NCBI GenBank assembly: GCA_944378225.1 | Contig: CALWGE010000022.1 | Coordinates: 1-40,526, forward strand | DNA length: 40,526 bases | Origin: an uncultured Merdimonas sp. | Lineage (GTDB): Bacteria; Bacillota; Clostridia; Lachnospirales; Lachnospiraceae | Direction of reading: 5' to 3' | Shown: piece by piece, positions 1 through 8,225 of the stretch | How positions within the stretch are numbered: position 1 is the first letter of the stretch | Layout of the letters: the number at the start of each line of letters is the position of its first letter | Notes under the pieces: model-generated | What the model was told of the DNA's origin: nothing | The model's database searches: none | Seen by the model: the letters and a program-made list of their open reading frames with translations, nothing else | Program-made: the position numbers and the translations under genes

Positions 1-217
1 CGGTCTTATCTGTTCATTGGTGGAACAGGGTGCCGGGATTTCCTTTCTTCCTGATTATGTGACGGAAAAGAAGGTCAGAGAAGGCAGTCTTTCTTATCTC
101 CCTGTGGTTGATTTTGAAGTTGAAATCTGGAAACAGCTTCTGTACCACAGGGATAAATGGGTGACACCGCAGCTGGAATCTGTGCTGGAATATCTGGGAG
201 AAAGAGAGTTTCAATGA
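1..217 (+). CDS. LysR-family transcriptional regulator, C-terminal fragment
   Basis: This is the 3' end of a gene that starts before the window; the reading frame is open from base 2. The translated stretch has the pattern EQGAGISFLPDY, which is typical of the effector-binding domain of LysR regulators, where a glycine-rich turn is followed by a LP-D/Y strand. It ends with a short helix ending in REFQ. The DNA-binding domain is outside the window, so neither target genes nor effector can be inferred. No terminator with a T-tract follows. Family assignment is moderately sure because only about 70 residues are visible. Confidence 0.6.
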   Translation, partial: GLICSLVEQGAGISFLPDYVTEKKVREGSLSYLPVVDFEVEIWKQLLYHRDKWVTPQLESVLEYLGEREFQ

Positions 218-257
218 AAAATACCATTTTATTCCATCGCGGACGCTATCTTTCCCC

Positions 258-287
258 TTGCAAAGAACAGTTTTTATCTGCTAAAAT
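258..287 (+). promoter_or_regulatory. candidate sigma-A promoter for the carboxypeptidase gene
   Basis: TTGCAA (258-263) and TAAAAT (282-287) are separated by 18 bp in the gap after the LysR gene and point at the GTG start at 357. Each box has one mismatch to consensus. This is a sequence match only. Confidence 0.4.
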
Positions 288-356
288 ATCCGCAGAGTAT
301 AGGAAATAGGTGTTCGTACAGAAAAAAGAAGCAAAAACAGAAAGTGGAGAAAAAAC

Positions 357-1544
357 GTGAGGGATTTTGAGGCAGAAGAACGGATAAACCGCGCGCTTCG
401 TTCACGCAGAAGAGCGGAGATGCGCAGGAGACGGAGGCGCAGAGCACAGATCAGACGGGCCCTGGTTCTGGCAGGAACAGGACTCTGTCTGTTTTTAATT
501 ATTTTTGGAGTTATAGGGGTTGTAAGACTGATCGCCGGACAGAAAGACCATGGCGGGGAGCAGACAGCAGAACTTGAAAGAGCAGAGGATACAGACGCCG
601 GTGAAACCATGAAAGCAGAAACGACTGCTGGAATTCCTGCTTTGGCCGGACAGATAAGAAATATCAGCCTGCAGGTACAGGAGAATGCTCTGGAAACAGA
701 GCAGACCATGGCTATGGCGGCGTCTGGAACAACAGATTATTCCATTGGGGCCCGCGATACAGCGCCTGCTCTTGCAAGCAGTGAGGTTACGAGCAGCTAT
801 GCGCTGCTGGTGGATTTGGATACTCGTACAGCGGTGGCGCAGAGAGGGGCTTCTGAACGGATTAATCCGGCGTCCATGACTAAAATTCTTATTTTTCTGG
901 TGGCGGCTGAGCATGTAACAGATCTGGATGATACATTTACAATCACAAGAGAAATCACAGACTACAGTTATTCCAATGACTGCAGCGCGGTGGGCTTTGA
1001 CGACGGGGAAACAGTAACAGTACGGGATTTGATGTATGGTACCATTCTTCCTTCCGGAGCAGATGCGGCAGCCGGTCTGGCCTTTTACGTATCCGGATCT
1101 CTGGAAGGGTTTGTCGAGCTCATGAATCAGAAGCTGGAGGAGCTGGGACTGTCAGACACGGCGCATTTTACCAATTGCGTGGGCCTGTATGATGAGAATC
1201 ATTACTGTACGCTGTACGACATGGCAGAAATTCTGGCGGCAGCCGTGGATAATGAACTTTGCAGAGAAGTTTTGTCTGCGCATATTTATACGACATCTTC
1301 TACTGAGCGGCATCCGGAGGGACTGGAGATTTCCAACTGGTTTCTGCGAAGAATCGAAGATAAAGATACACACGGCACAGTTCTTTGCGCCAAGACAGGT
1401 TATGTGGTACAATCCGGCAGCTGCGCGGCCAGCTACAGTATTTCAAATAACGGCAAACAGTATATCTGTGTGACTGCGAATGCGCACAGCAGCTGGCGGT
1501 GTATTTATGACCAGGTGGCAATTTATCAGGAGTATACGGAATAA
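357..1544 (+). CDS. D-alanyl-D-alanine carboxypeptidase (PBP5/DacF type)
   Basis: A serine peptidase of the low-molecular-weight penicillin-binding protein family, which trims the terminal D-Ala from peptidoglycan stem peptides outside the membrane. The catalytic SxxK motif is S173-M-T-K176 and the KTG motif is at 346-348. The second active-site motif appears as S233-G-A in PSGADAA, with alanine where classical enzymes have SxN. A single membrane anchor (about 35-60) follows an unusually arginine-rich cytoplasmic N-terminus (about 9-34), so this looks like a type II anchored enzyme rather than one with a cleaved signal. The GTG start is supported by GTGGAG just upstream. It is alone between a LysR gene and a gene with its own promoter. 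Confidence 0.88.
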   Translation: MRDFEAEERINRALRSRRRAEMRRRRRRRAQIRRALVLAGTGLCLFLIIFGVIGVVRLIAGQKDHGGEQTAELERAEDTDAGETMKAETTAGIPALAGQIRNISLQVQENALETEQTMAMAASGTTDYSIGARDTAPALASSEVTSSYALLVDLDTRTAVAQRGASERINPASMTKILIFLVAAEHVTDLDDTFTITREITDYSYSNDCSAVGFDDGETVTVRDLMYGTILPSGADAAAGLAFYVSGSLEGFVELMNQKLEELGLSDTAHFTNCVGLYDENHYCTLYDMAEILAAAVDNELCREVLSAHIYTTSSTERHPEGLEISNWFLRRIEDKDTHGTVLCAKTGYVVQSGSCAASYSISNNGKQYICVTANAHSSWRCIYDQVAIYQEYTE

Positions 1545-1552
1545 GCAGTCCA

Positions 1553-1581
1553 TTGACGAATTCCCGGATTGATCTTATAAT
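1553..1581 (+). promoter_or_regulatory. strong sigma-A promoter
   Basis: TTGACG (1553-1558) and a perfect TATAAT (1576-1581) are spaced by exactly 17 bp, immediately after the carboxypeptidase stop. Transcription would start near 1588, giving the next gene a very short leader if its TTG codon at 1597 is used. Confidence 0.7.
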
Positions 1582-1596
1582 GAGAGCTGTGATTTA

Positions 1597-2241
1597 TTGA
1601 AAAGGAAATTTCAGGAAAGGAAGCGGCTTGAATTATCGATGCAGAAGGAACTGGATTACTTTACAATTGAACGTTCATACGGTGGAAATCAGGACTGGTT
1701 CTGGGATCCGATGATGAAGATGGGCGGCTGCGCTGCTCTGACGGCCTGCGACAGCTGCATTTATCTGGATTGCTATAAGGGAACGAAGGGGCTTTATCCT
1801 TTCGAAAAAACCGCTATCACCAGAAAAGACTATCAGCGCTTTGGCATGAAGATGAAACCATATCTGAAGCCAAGGAAAAACGGTGTGGATGCCCTGGAAA
1901 CATACATGGACGGCTTCGGAAAATATCTTTCCGATCATGGCTGCAGTCAGGTGAGAATGGAAGCTCTGCCCGGAACGGAAAGCGCTGCCCGTGCAAAGGA
2001 TGTTCTGATAATGCAGATAGACAGAGGGCTGCCTTTGCCCTGTCTGATTCTCAAGCATAAAAATCCCATGTTCAAGGACTATGTCTGGCACTGGTTCCTG
2101 CTGACGGGTTATGACAGGACAGGGGACAGCTGTATGGCCAAAGCTGTGACTTACGGAGAATGGCAATGGCTTGACATGGATGAACTCTGGGATACAGGGT
2201 TCGAAAAAAAAGGCGGTCTGATTCTTTATCAGATCCCGTAA
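1597..2241 (+). CDS. C39-like cysteine peptidase family protein (putative)
   Basis: An uncharacterised protein of about 214 residues with the layout of papain-like or C39-like cysteine peptidases. A conserved-looking GGCAALTA block puts a possible nucleophile at Cys45, and WHWFLLTGYD puts a possible catalytic His at 165. No signal peptide or transporter fusion is visible, so if active it would act in the cytoplasm; the substrate is unknown. The start is uncertain: TTG 1597 lies only about 9 nt after the predicted transcription start, while the in-frame ATG at 1639 has AGGAAAGG too far upstream (18 nt). The ddh gene follows 40 bp later. Confidence 0.5.
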   Translation: MKRKFQERKRLELSMQKELDYFTIERSYGGNQDWFWDPMMKMGGCAALTACDSCIYLDCYKGTKGLYPFEKTAITRKDYQRFGMKMKPYLKPRKNGVDALETYMDGFGKYLSDHGCSQVRMEALPGTESAARAKDVLIMQIDRGLPLPCLILKHKNPMFKDYVWHWFLLTGYDRTGDSCMAKAVTYGEWQWLDMDELWDTGFEKKGGLILYQIP

Positions 2242-2281
2242 GACGTAAACAGAAGACAAGAAGAAAAGGAGCGTTTAGAAA

Positions 2282-3268
2282 ATGAGTATAAGAATCGGAA
2301 TTTTAGGATATGGAAATCTTGGACGGGGAGTGGAATGTGCGGTGGCACAGAACCCGGATATGGAACTGAAAGCAGTTTTTACGAGAAGAAAGCCGGAGGA
2401 TCTGAAAATCTGGTCCAAAACAGCAGAAGTTTTAAACATTTCAGAACTGCAGAACTGGAAGGATAAACTGGATGTGCTGATTCTCTGCGGCGGAAGCGCC
2501 ACAGATCTTCCTGCGCAGACACCGGAGTGCGCACAGTACTTCAATGTGGTTGACAGTTTTGACACTCATGCAAGAATTCCGGAACATTTTGCGGCTGTGG
2601 ATGAGGCGGCAAAAAAAGGCGGAAAGGTAGCTGTAATTTCTGTAGGCTGGGATCCGGGACTGTTTTCACTGAACCGTCTTTATGCCAACGCTATTCTTCC
2701 GGAAGGAAAAGATTATACTTTCTGGGGCAGAGGCGTGAGCCAGGGACATTCTGATGCAGTACGCCGTGTAGCGGGCGTGAAGGATGCCAGACAGTATACG
2801 GTTCCCGTAGAAAGCGCACTGGAGATGGTTCGTGCCGGAAAAAATCCGGAGCTTTCCACAAGGGAAAAACATACGAGAGAATGTTATGTGGTTCTGGAGG
2901 AAGGAGCCGACGCGGCCAGGGTAGAGGAGGAGATTAAGGGAATGCCCAACTACTTCTCCGACTACGATACAACCGTTCATTTTATCTCGGAAGAAGAGAT
3001 GAAACGTGAGCACAGTGCTCTTCCCCATGGCGGATTCGTGCTGCGCAGCGGCGTGACGGGCAAGGAAAAGGAAAATCATCATCTGATAGAATATACGCTG
3101 AAACTTGATTCAAATCCGGAATTCACATCCAGTGTGCTCGTGGCTTATGCGAGAGCAGCATACCGTATGGCGAAGGAAGGAATGGCAGGCTGCAAGACTG
3201 CTTTCGATATTGCTCCGGCTTATTTAAGCGCAAAGAGCGGTGAAGAACTTCGGGCTTCCATGCTGTAA
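2282..3268 (+). CDS. ddh: meso-diaminopimelate dehydrogenase
   Basis: Catalyses NADPH-dependent reductive amination of tetrahydrodipicolinate to meso-diaminopimelate in one step, supplying lysine and peptidoglycan precursors in the cytoplasm. The N-terminus has the Rossmann motif GILGYGNLGRG (about 6-16). The central blocks VDSFDTHARIPEH, VISVGWDPGLFS and WGRGVSQGHSDA are hallmarks of the family, as is the 328-residue length. AAGGAG precedes the ATG. The neighbouring DUF2284 gene starts 4 bp after the stop, so the two are probably cotranscribed. Presence of ddh suggests this organism uses the short dehydrogenase branch, although other lysine genes are not in the window. Confidence 0.93.
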   Translation: MSIRIGILGYGNLGRGVECAVAQNPDMELKAVFTRRKPEDLKIWSKTAEVLNISELQNWKDKLDVLILCGGSATDLPAQTPECAQYFNVVDSFDTHARIPEHFAAVDEAAKKGGKVAVISVGWDPGLFSLNRLYANAILPEGKDYTFWGRGVSQGHSDAVRRVAGVKDARQYTVPVESALEMVRAGKNPELSTREKHTRECYVVLEEGADAARVEEEIKGMPNYFSDYDTTVHFISEEEMKREHSALPHGGFVLRSGVTGKEKENHHLIEYTLKLDSNPEFTSSVLVAYARAAYRMAKEGMAGCKTAFDIAPAYLSAKSGEELRASML

Positions 3269-3272
3269 AAAC

Positions 3273-3830
3273 ATGAAAAAGGAAATTCAGACAAATATAG
3301 AAAACAGGATTACAGAGTTTCCTGTTTGTGAATATGCGTTTGTTCGTCCGGAAGAGATACCATTCTCTGAAAAGGTACGTTATATCTGTCAGACAGAGTG
3401 TCCGAGATACGGAAAGTCCTGGGCCTGTCCGCCTGCGGTGGGAAGTGTTGAGGAATGCAGAAAACGTTGTCTGTCCTATGACGGCGGGTTTATTTTTACC
3501 ACAGTGTCAGAGGGCGCAGATCTGGAAAATATGGATGCAGTATTGTCTCTTCGCAGCGGACATGAAAGAATTACCCGTCAGACAGCAGAGATTTTCAGGG
3601 ACTATTTTGCACAGGTACAGGCGTTTTCCACAGAGTCCTGTGCGATCTGCGATACCTGTACCTGTCCGGATAGTCCGTGCCGTCATCCGGAATATATGCT
3701 GCCGAGTGTGGAGGGACAGGGAATTCTTGTAACAGAACTGGCGGAGCGGCAGGGGATCACCTTCCTGAACGGAAGTGACGTGGTAACCTGGTTCAGCCTC
3801 ATTCTGTACAGGATGGAGAAAACAGAATGA
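3273..3830 (+). CDS. DUF2284 predicted metal-binding protein
   Basis: A cysteine-rich protein of 185 residues matching the DUF2284 pattern: CQTECPRYGKSWACPPAVG near residue 40-58, then a C-terminal cluster CAICDTCTCPDSPCRHPE. These clusters probably bind metal or an Fe-S centre; the biochemical function of the family is not established. The frame could start upstream at 3240, but that would overlap ddh by 29 bp; the ATG at 3273 is preferred although no clear ribosome binding site is visible. It overlaps the downstream dehydrogenase by 4 bp (ATGA), which suggests translational coupling. Confidence 0.75.
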   Translation: MKKEIQTNIENRITEFPVCEYAFVRPEEIPFSEKVRYICQTECPRYGKSWACPPAVGSVEECRKRCLSYDGGFIFTTVSEGADLENMDAVLSLRSGHERITRQTAEIFRDYFAQVQAFSTESCAICDTCTCPDSPCRHPEYMLPSVEGQGILVTELAERQGITFLNGSDVVTWFSLILYRMEKTE

Positions 3831-5044
3831 AAACGATTTATTTTGAAAAAGATATCCCGCGGATTCTGATTACAAAATTTGCGGCCCGTTATTTTAAGCC
3901 GCTGCTTTTTACGGGACTGAATGCAGTAAAATATGATAAGAAACTGCCGGATGCGCCTCTTCCGGCACCGGACTGGGTACGCGTGAAGAATATTGCCTGC
4001 GGCGTATGCGGTACAGACGTAAGTTTTTTTCAGGCGACCACCGGGACGAATTCTGCCTTTGAACCCATACCGGGATCGGCCAGGACATATCTGGGACATG
4101 AAAATGTAGGCGTTGTAACAGAAACGGGACCGGAAGTCACCAGATTTAAGGTCGGGGATCGGGTTACAATCCGGGAGTACATGTCCGGCTGCGGCAACAA
4201 GGGAATTAAGCCGCCGTGTAAATACTGTGCAGAAGGAAATTACAATCTCTGTCTGAATTACGGAGAACCAAGTCCTCTGAAGCTTCCGGATACAGGAGCG
4301 GGCATGGGGGATTCATTTCTCGCGCCTGAGCAGCAGCTTACAAAAATTTTCGATGAACTGACTGATGATCAGGCAGTGCTTCTGGAGCCTTCCTGTGTAT
4401 CTGTACATTCTGTTCTTCTCGATCGCCCGGAAAAAGGCGAAAAGATTCTTGTTTACGGCTGTGGAATGATTGGTCTGGGAATTGTACAGGCACTGAAAAT
4501 TGTTCAGCCGGACTGCGAGGTCTGGGTAACCACAGGAAAAAAGGCCAGACAGGAGCTGGCCAAAAAGCTCGGAGCAGATTATATTCTGAGCGGTGATATC
4601 TATGAAGAGACAGCCAGAGCCACAGGAGGAAGCCGGGTTTATACAGGAATGAACCGGAACAGGATGTTTTTCGGAGGCTTTGACCGGGTGTATGACTGTG
4701 CCGGCGGAGGAAAGGCAAATACGCTCTGCTGCCGACTGCTGAGACCACGCGGTACATATATGAAGGTAGGGCACCACATGGCGGCTGTTACTTATGATGA
4801 GTCTCCTGTCTGGTGGCAGGAACTGAAAATTATCGGCGTAGATGCTCACGGCATGGAGGAGTGGCAGGGAAGAAGACTGTATACGTTTGATCTGGTACAG
4901 GAATGGATGAGAGATGGAATTTACAGGACAGAAGGTTTTATTACTCATCGTTTTCCGCTGTCACGCTATAAGGACGCGTTTGCAGCAGCGCTTCAGAATC
5001 CGCCGGAACTGATTAAAATTGTTCTGGACTGCCAGGATGCATAG
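3827..5044 (+). CDS. zinc-dependent medium-chain alcohol/polyol dehydrogenase
   Basis: A 405-residue member of the medium-chain dehydrogenase/reductase superfamily. The catalytic-zinc region shows CGVCGTD and a GHE block (LGHENVGVV). The structural-zinc lobe follows with cysteines in SGCGNKG, PCKYC and NLC. The Rossmann fold is marked by GCGMIGLGI. It probably oxidises an alcohol or polyol with NAD(P) in the cytoplasm; the substrate cannot be read from sequence. It is translationally coupled to the DUF2284 gene. The long spacer between cysteine pairs makes it resemble threonine or glucose dehydrogenase-like branches rather than classical ethanol dehydrogenases. Confidence 0.8.
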   Translation: MKTIYFEKDIPRILITKFAARYFKPLLFTGLNAVKYDKKLPDAPLPAPDWVRVKNIACGVCGTDVSFFQATTGTNSAFEPIPGSARTYLGHENVGVVTETGPEVTRFKVGDRVTIREYMSGCGNKGIKPPCKYCAEGNYNLCLNYGEPSPLKLPDTGAGMGDSFLAPEQQLTKIFDELTDDQAVLLEPSCVSVHSVLLDRPEKGEKILVYGCGMIGLGIVQALKIVQPDCEVWVTTGKKARQELAKKLGADYILSGDIYEETARATGGSRVYTGMNRNRMFFGGFDRVYDCAGGGKANTLCCRLLRPRGTYMKVGHHMAAVTYDESPVWWQELKIIGVDAHGMEEWQGRRLYTFDLVQEWMRDGIYRTEGFITHRFPLSRYKDAFAAALQNPPELIKIVLDCQDA

Positions 5045-5104
5045 ATGCAGACAGGCTGGATCTGATCGTGAGCTGAACCGGGAACTTTTCCAGGTGTATC
5101 TGCG

Positions 5105-5133
5105 GAATAAGATGCGAAAAAAGAGCATATAGT
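5105..5133 (+). promoter_or_regulatory. candidate sigma-E-type sporulation promoter
   Basis: GAATAAG (5105-5111) and CATATAGT (5126-5133) are separated by 14 bp. Compared with the Bacillus sigma-E consensus KMATATT-N14/15-CATACAMT this is 5/7 and 6/8. It lies just upstream of yqfC, a sigma-E-dependent gene in Bacillus, which adds weight. No alternative sigma-A promoter is obvious here. Confidence 0.35.
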
Positions 5134-5166
5134 AAGGGTAAGGAAAAGAAAAGGTCCGGGTTTTCC

Positions 5167-5427
5167 ATGAGCTTTCGGGAACGTGCAGCGGACGCTTTGA
5201 ATCTGCCGAAGGATCTGACACTTGGAGCGGTGATTATAACCATTACCGGAAAACATGAGGCTTATGTGGAAAACTACATGAGCCTCATTGAATATACGGA
5301 ATGTCTGATTCGCATACAGACCAGGACCTGCAAGCTGGAGATTCATGGCGCCCATCTTTATATTGCCTATTATACCAACGATGAGATGAAGATTACCGGG
5401 GAGATCCGGGAGGTGAAGTATTGCTGA
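5167..5427 (+). CDS. yqfC: sporulation protein YqfC (YabP/YqfC family)
   Basis: A small 86-residue protein with the YabP/YqfC fold pattern: LTLGAVIITITGKHEAYVENY, a hydrophobic central strand and EIRE-KYC at the C-terminus. In Bacillus this family is made in the mother cell during sporulation; its mechanism is poorly known. Family length (about 90 residues) fits. The identity is strongly supported by position, since yqfD, phoH and ybeY follow in the order conserved in Firmicutes. It overlaps the start of yqfD by 7 bp. The ribosome binding site is weak (AAGG about 14 nt upstream of ATG). Confidence 0.85.
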   Translation: MSFRERAADALNLPKDLTLGAVIITITGKHEAYVENYMSLIEYTECLIRIQTRTCKLEIHGAHLYIAYYTNDEMKITGEIREVKYC

Positions 5428-6662
5428 TTTCATTTTTTCGGTGGGTGGCCGGATATGTGAGGGTACGTCTCAGAGGATATTCGCCGGAACGATTTCTTAA
5501 TCTGTGCAGAGCCAGAAATATCCGGATCTGGGATTTGAAGAGCTGCGGCCTTACTTATGAAATGAATCTGAGTATCCGGGATTTCCGGAAACTCAAACCC
5601 CTGCGGAAGAAGGCGAGAGCGCATGTGGAGATCACAGAGCGGCATGGCCTTCCGTTTTTTTTGTACCGGAATCGAAGCCGTAAAATGTTTCCTGTCGGAG
5701 TCCTGCTTTGTACAGCTTTTCTTTATGTTATGTCTCTGTACATCTGGAACATTCACATAGAAGGAAATTATTCGCGGACGACAGATGTAATTCTGGATTA
5801 TCTGGAAACAGAGCATGTGGTGCACGGAATGCCAAAAAGCCAGGTGGACTGCAAGGAAATACAGTCTATGATCCGGATTGAATTTCCGGATATTATCTGG
5901 GTATCGGCTGAAGTCAGGGGAACGAGACTTCTTATCCGTGTACGTGAAAATACGGACACAGAAACGGAACAGGAACCGGAAAATACAGAAGAGAAAACAG
6001 ATCTGGCTGCCTCCCGGCCCGGAATCATTACAAGTGTTCTTGTACGCAGCGGCAAAGCTCTGATACAGCCGGGAGATGAGGTGGAGAAGGGCCAGCTTCT
6101 TGTCACAGGGCGGCTGGAAATGATGAGTGATTACGGCGAAGTCACAGGTTATCAGTATACAGAAGCTGACGCAGATATTTATGCCCGAACAGAGTATTCC
6201 TATGAAGATGAGTTTCTCCTGTCTCATGAACAGAGACATTTTACAGGAAGAAAGCGTTATGGCTGTTATATACGACTGGGAAACCGTCAGCTGATTTTTA
6301 AATTGAAAACAGGCTTTTCAGATTATACCTCGCTGAGCACAGAATATCCTTTGAAACTGACAGAAAATTTTTATCTGCCTCTTTCATTCGGACTCATTAC
6401 CTGTGAAGAATATGAACCTTATACAGAAAACTATACGACAGAAGAAGCGCGTCTGCTGGCGGAGGAAAATCTTTCCGGCTTCCTGAGAAATTTAATGGAA
6501 AAAGGGGTTCAAATTGTTGAAAATAATGTTAAAATAGAAGTCGGCAGCGGCGTCTGCCGGGCTTCCGGAACAATAGCAGCGCTGGAGGAGATCAGCCAGG
6601 CCGTTCCCACAGAAATTCTGGAGGATCCTGTGCAGGAAGAGAAAGCCGCAGAGCAGCAGTAA
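5421..6662 (+). CDS. yqfD: sporulation protein YqfD
   Basis: A 413-residue membrane protein matching YqfD (stage IV sporulation family). It has an N-terminal cytoplasmic segment with the typical RGYSPERFLNLCRARNI block, one transmembrane helix (about 92-112, PVGVLLCTAFLYVMSLYIWNI), then a large outer domain beginning with a WNIHIEGN strand. A TTG start at 5421 gives coupling with yqfC. It is presumably expressed in the mother cell. The outer domain contains a Glu/Thr-rich linker (about 175-195) before a conserved GIITSVLVRSGKALIQPGDEV block that resembles a lipoyl-like or barrel-sandwich turn. Confidence 0.88.
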   Translation: MLISFFRWVAGYVRVRLRGYSPERFLNLCRARNIRIWDLKSCGLTYEMNLSIRDFRKLKPLRKKARAHVEITERHGLPFFLYRNRSRKMFPVGVLLCTAFLYVMSLYIWNIHIEGNYSRTTDVILDYLETEHVVHGMPKSQVDCKEIQSMIRIEFPDIIWVSAEVRGTRLLIRVRENTDTETEQEPENTEEKTDLAASRPGIITSVLVRSGKALIQPGDEVEKGQLLVTGRLEMMSDYGEVTGYQYTEADADIYARTEYSYEDEFLLSHEQRHFTGRKRYGCYIRLGNRQLIFKLKTGFSDYTSLSTEYPLKLTENFYLPLSFGLITCEEYEPYTENYTTEEARLLAEENLSGFLRNLMEKGVQIVENNVKIEVGSGVCRASGTIAALEEISQAVPTEILEDPVQEEKAAEQQ

Positions 6663-6683
6663 GAAATAAGAGGAGTAATACAG

Positions 6684-7694
6684 TTGAGTAATATTACAGA
6701 AAAAATTCTGGATGTGCCGGCCGAACATGAGAGTAATGTGTTCGGTCAGTTTGACAGTCATATCAAAAAAATAGAGCAGACCCTGAAAGTGTCTGTAGTA
6801 GCGCGTGACGGAGCTGTGAAGATTCTGGGACCTGCCGGGAACACCCGGCAGGCGGCCCGTGTATTTGAGCAGCTTCTTGAGCTTTCCCGAAGAGGAAATG
6901 TGATTCAGGAGCAGAACGTAGACTATGCCCTGGCGCTGTCTATGGAAGGACAGGAAGAGGCGCTTGTGGAGATTGACAAAGATCTGATTTGTCATGCCAT
7001 GAATGGAAAAGCGATTAAGCCCAAAACACTGGGACAGAAAAAGTATGTGGACATGATCCGTAATCATATGATTGTGTTCGGGACAGGCCCTGCCGGTACT
7101 GGCAAGACATACCTTGCCATGGCCATGGCTATTACGGCTTTTAAAAACAATGAAGTAAGCAGAATTATTCTGACGCGGCCTGCCATTGAGGCCGGGGAAA
7201 AGCTGGGATTTCTGCCGGGAGATCTGCAGAGTAAAGTTGATCCGTATCTGCGGCCTCTGTATGATGCTCTATATCAGATCATGGGAGCGGAAAGTTTTCT
7301 GAAAAACATGGAAAAGGGTCTGATTGAAGTGGCTCCGCTGGCCTATATGCGGGGACGGACTCTGGACAATGCGTATATTATTCTGGACGAAGCGCAGAAC
7401 ACAACGCCGGCTCAGATGAAAATGTTTCTGACACGTATCGGTTTTGGATCCAAAGTGATTGTAACCGGAGACGCAAGTCAGAAGGATCTTCCTTCCGGGA
7501 CGAGATCCGGACTGGAGGTAGCCATGCGTGTGCTGGCTAAGGTAGAGGATATTGGCTTTTGTGAACTGACCAGCAAAGATGTGGTACGTCATCCTCTGGT
7601 ACAGAAAATAGTACAGGCTTATGACAATTACGAGAAAGCCCAGGAGCGTAAGGGCTTGAGAAAGGAGCGCCATGACAATCAACGTAGAAGATGA
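6684..7694 (+). CDS. phoH: PhoH family ATPase
   Basis: A cytoplasmic P-loop ATPase of 336 residues, normal for the family. Walker A is GPAGTGKT (135-142) and Walker B is YIILDEAQ (231-238); GDASQKDLPSG is the usual third conserved block. An N-terminal KH-like segment (about 15-80) precedes the ATPase core. PhoH proteins are associated with RNA metabolism and co-occur with YbeY, and here ybeY overlaps it by 23 bp. The TTG start at 6684 is set by AGGAG 8 nt upstream. The symbol follows common usage; the exact biochemical role is not proven. Confidence 0.9.
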   Translation: MSNITEKILDVPAEHESNVFGQFDSHIKKIEQTLKVSVVARDGAVKILGPAGNTRQAARVFEQLLELSRRGNVIQEQNVDYALALSMEGQEEALVEIDKDLICHAMNGKAIKPKTLGQKKYVDMIRNHMIVFGTGPAGTGKTYLAMAMAITAFKNNEVSRIILTRPAIEAGEKLGFLPGDLQSKVDPYLRPLYDALYQIMGAESFLKNMEKGLIEVAPLAYMRGRTLDNAYIILDEAQNTTPAQMKMFLTRIGFGSKVIVTGDASQKDLPSGTRSGLEVAMRVLAKVEDIGFCELTSKDVVRHPLVQKIVQAYDNYEKAQERKGLRKERHDNQRRR

Positions 7695-8172
7695 AAGCAG
7701 TATTGTCTTAGAAGGAGTGGATACAGAGAGAACAGCCAAACAGGTAATAGAAGCGGCGCTGGATTATGAAGGCTGTCCCTATGAAGCAGAGGTGAGCCTT
7801 CTGCTTACGGACAACGAGGGAATCCATGCGCTGAATCGGGAGCACCGGAATATAGACAGACCCACGGATGTCCTGTCTTTTCCAATGCTGCATTTTGAAT
7901 CTCCTGCGGATTTTCAGGAGGCGGAGGATGAGGAAGCAGATTGCTTTAACCCCGAGACAGGAGAACTGCTGCTGGGAGATATTATAATTTCCGTTGAAAA
8001 GGTAATGGAGCAGGCGGAAAAATACGGACACAGCCGGGAGAGGGAATATGCTTTTCTGATAGCCCACAGTATGCTTCATCTGATGGGATATGATCACGAA
8101 GTACCCGAGGAAGCGAAAGTTATGGAAGAAAGACAGGCGGCTATTCTGGAAAGCCTGCATATTCTGCGCTGA
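7672..8172 (+). CDS. ybeY: endoribonuclease YbeY (rRNA maturation factor)
   Basis: A zinc-dependent single-strand endoribonuclease implicated in 16S rRNA 3'-end maturation and ribosome quality control. The diagnostic metal site H-x3-H-x5-H is seen as H132, H136 and H142 in AHSMLHLMGYDH. The RPTDVLSFP block (63-71) is also characteristic. Length (166) is normal. A modest acidic insertion occurs between residues 78 and 98 (EAEDEEAD). It overlaps phoH, as in many Firmicutes, which implies coupled translation. Confidence 0.93.
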   Translation: MTINVEDESSIVLEGVDTERTAKQVIEAALDYEGCPYEAEVSLLLTDNEGIHALNREHRNIDRPTDVLSFPMLHFESPADFQEAEDEEADCFNPETGELLLGDIIISVEKVMEQAEKYGHSREREYAFLIAHSMLHLMGYDHEVPEEAKVMEERQAAILESLHILR

Positions 8173-8225
8173 AAACAGGCAGCGCAAACGAGAGCAGGGT
8201 AAATGATAAATGGAGGCTTTCTGTT

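Noticed and set aside
281-709. Minus-strand open frame opposite the carboxypeptidase gene
   Set aside because: Shadow of the arginine-rich + strand frame; no ribosome binding site or family pattern.
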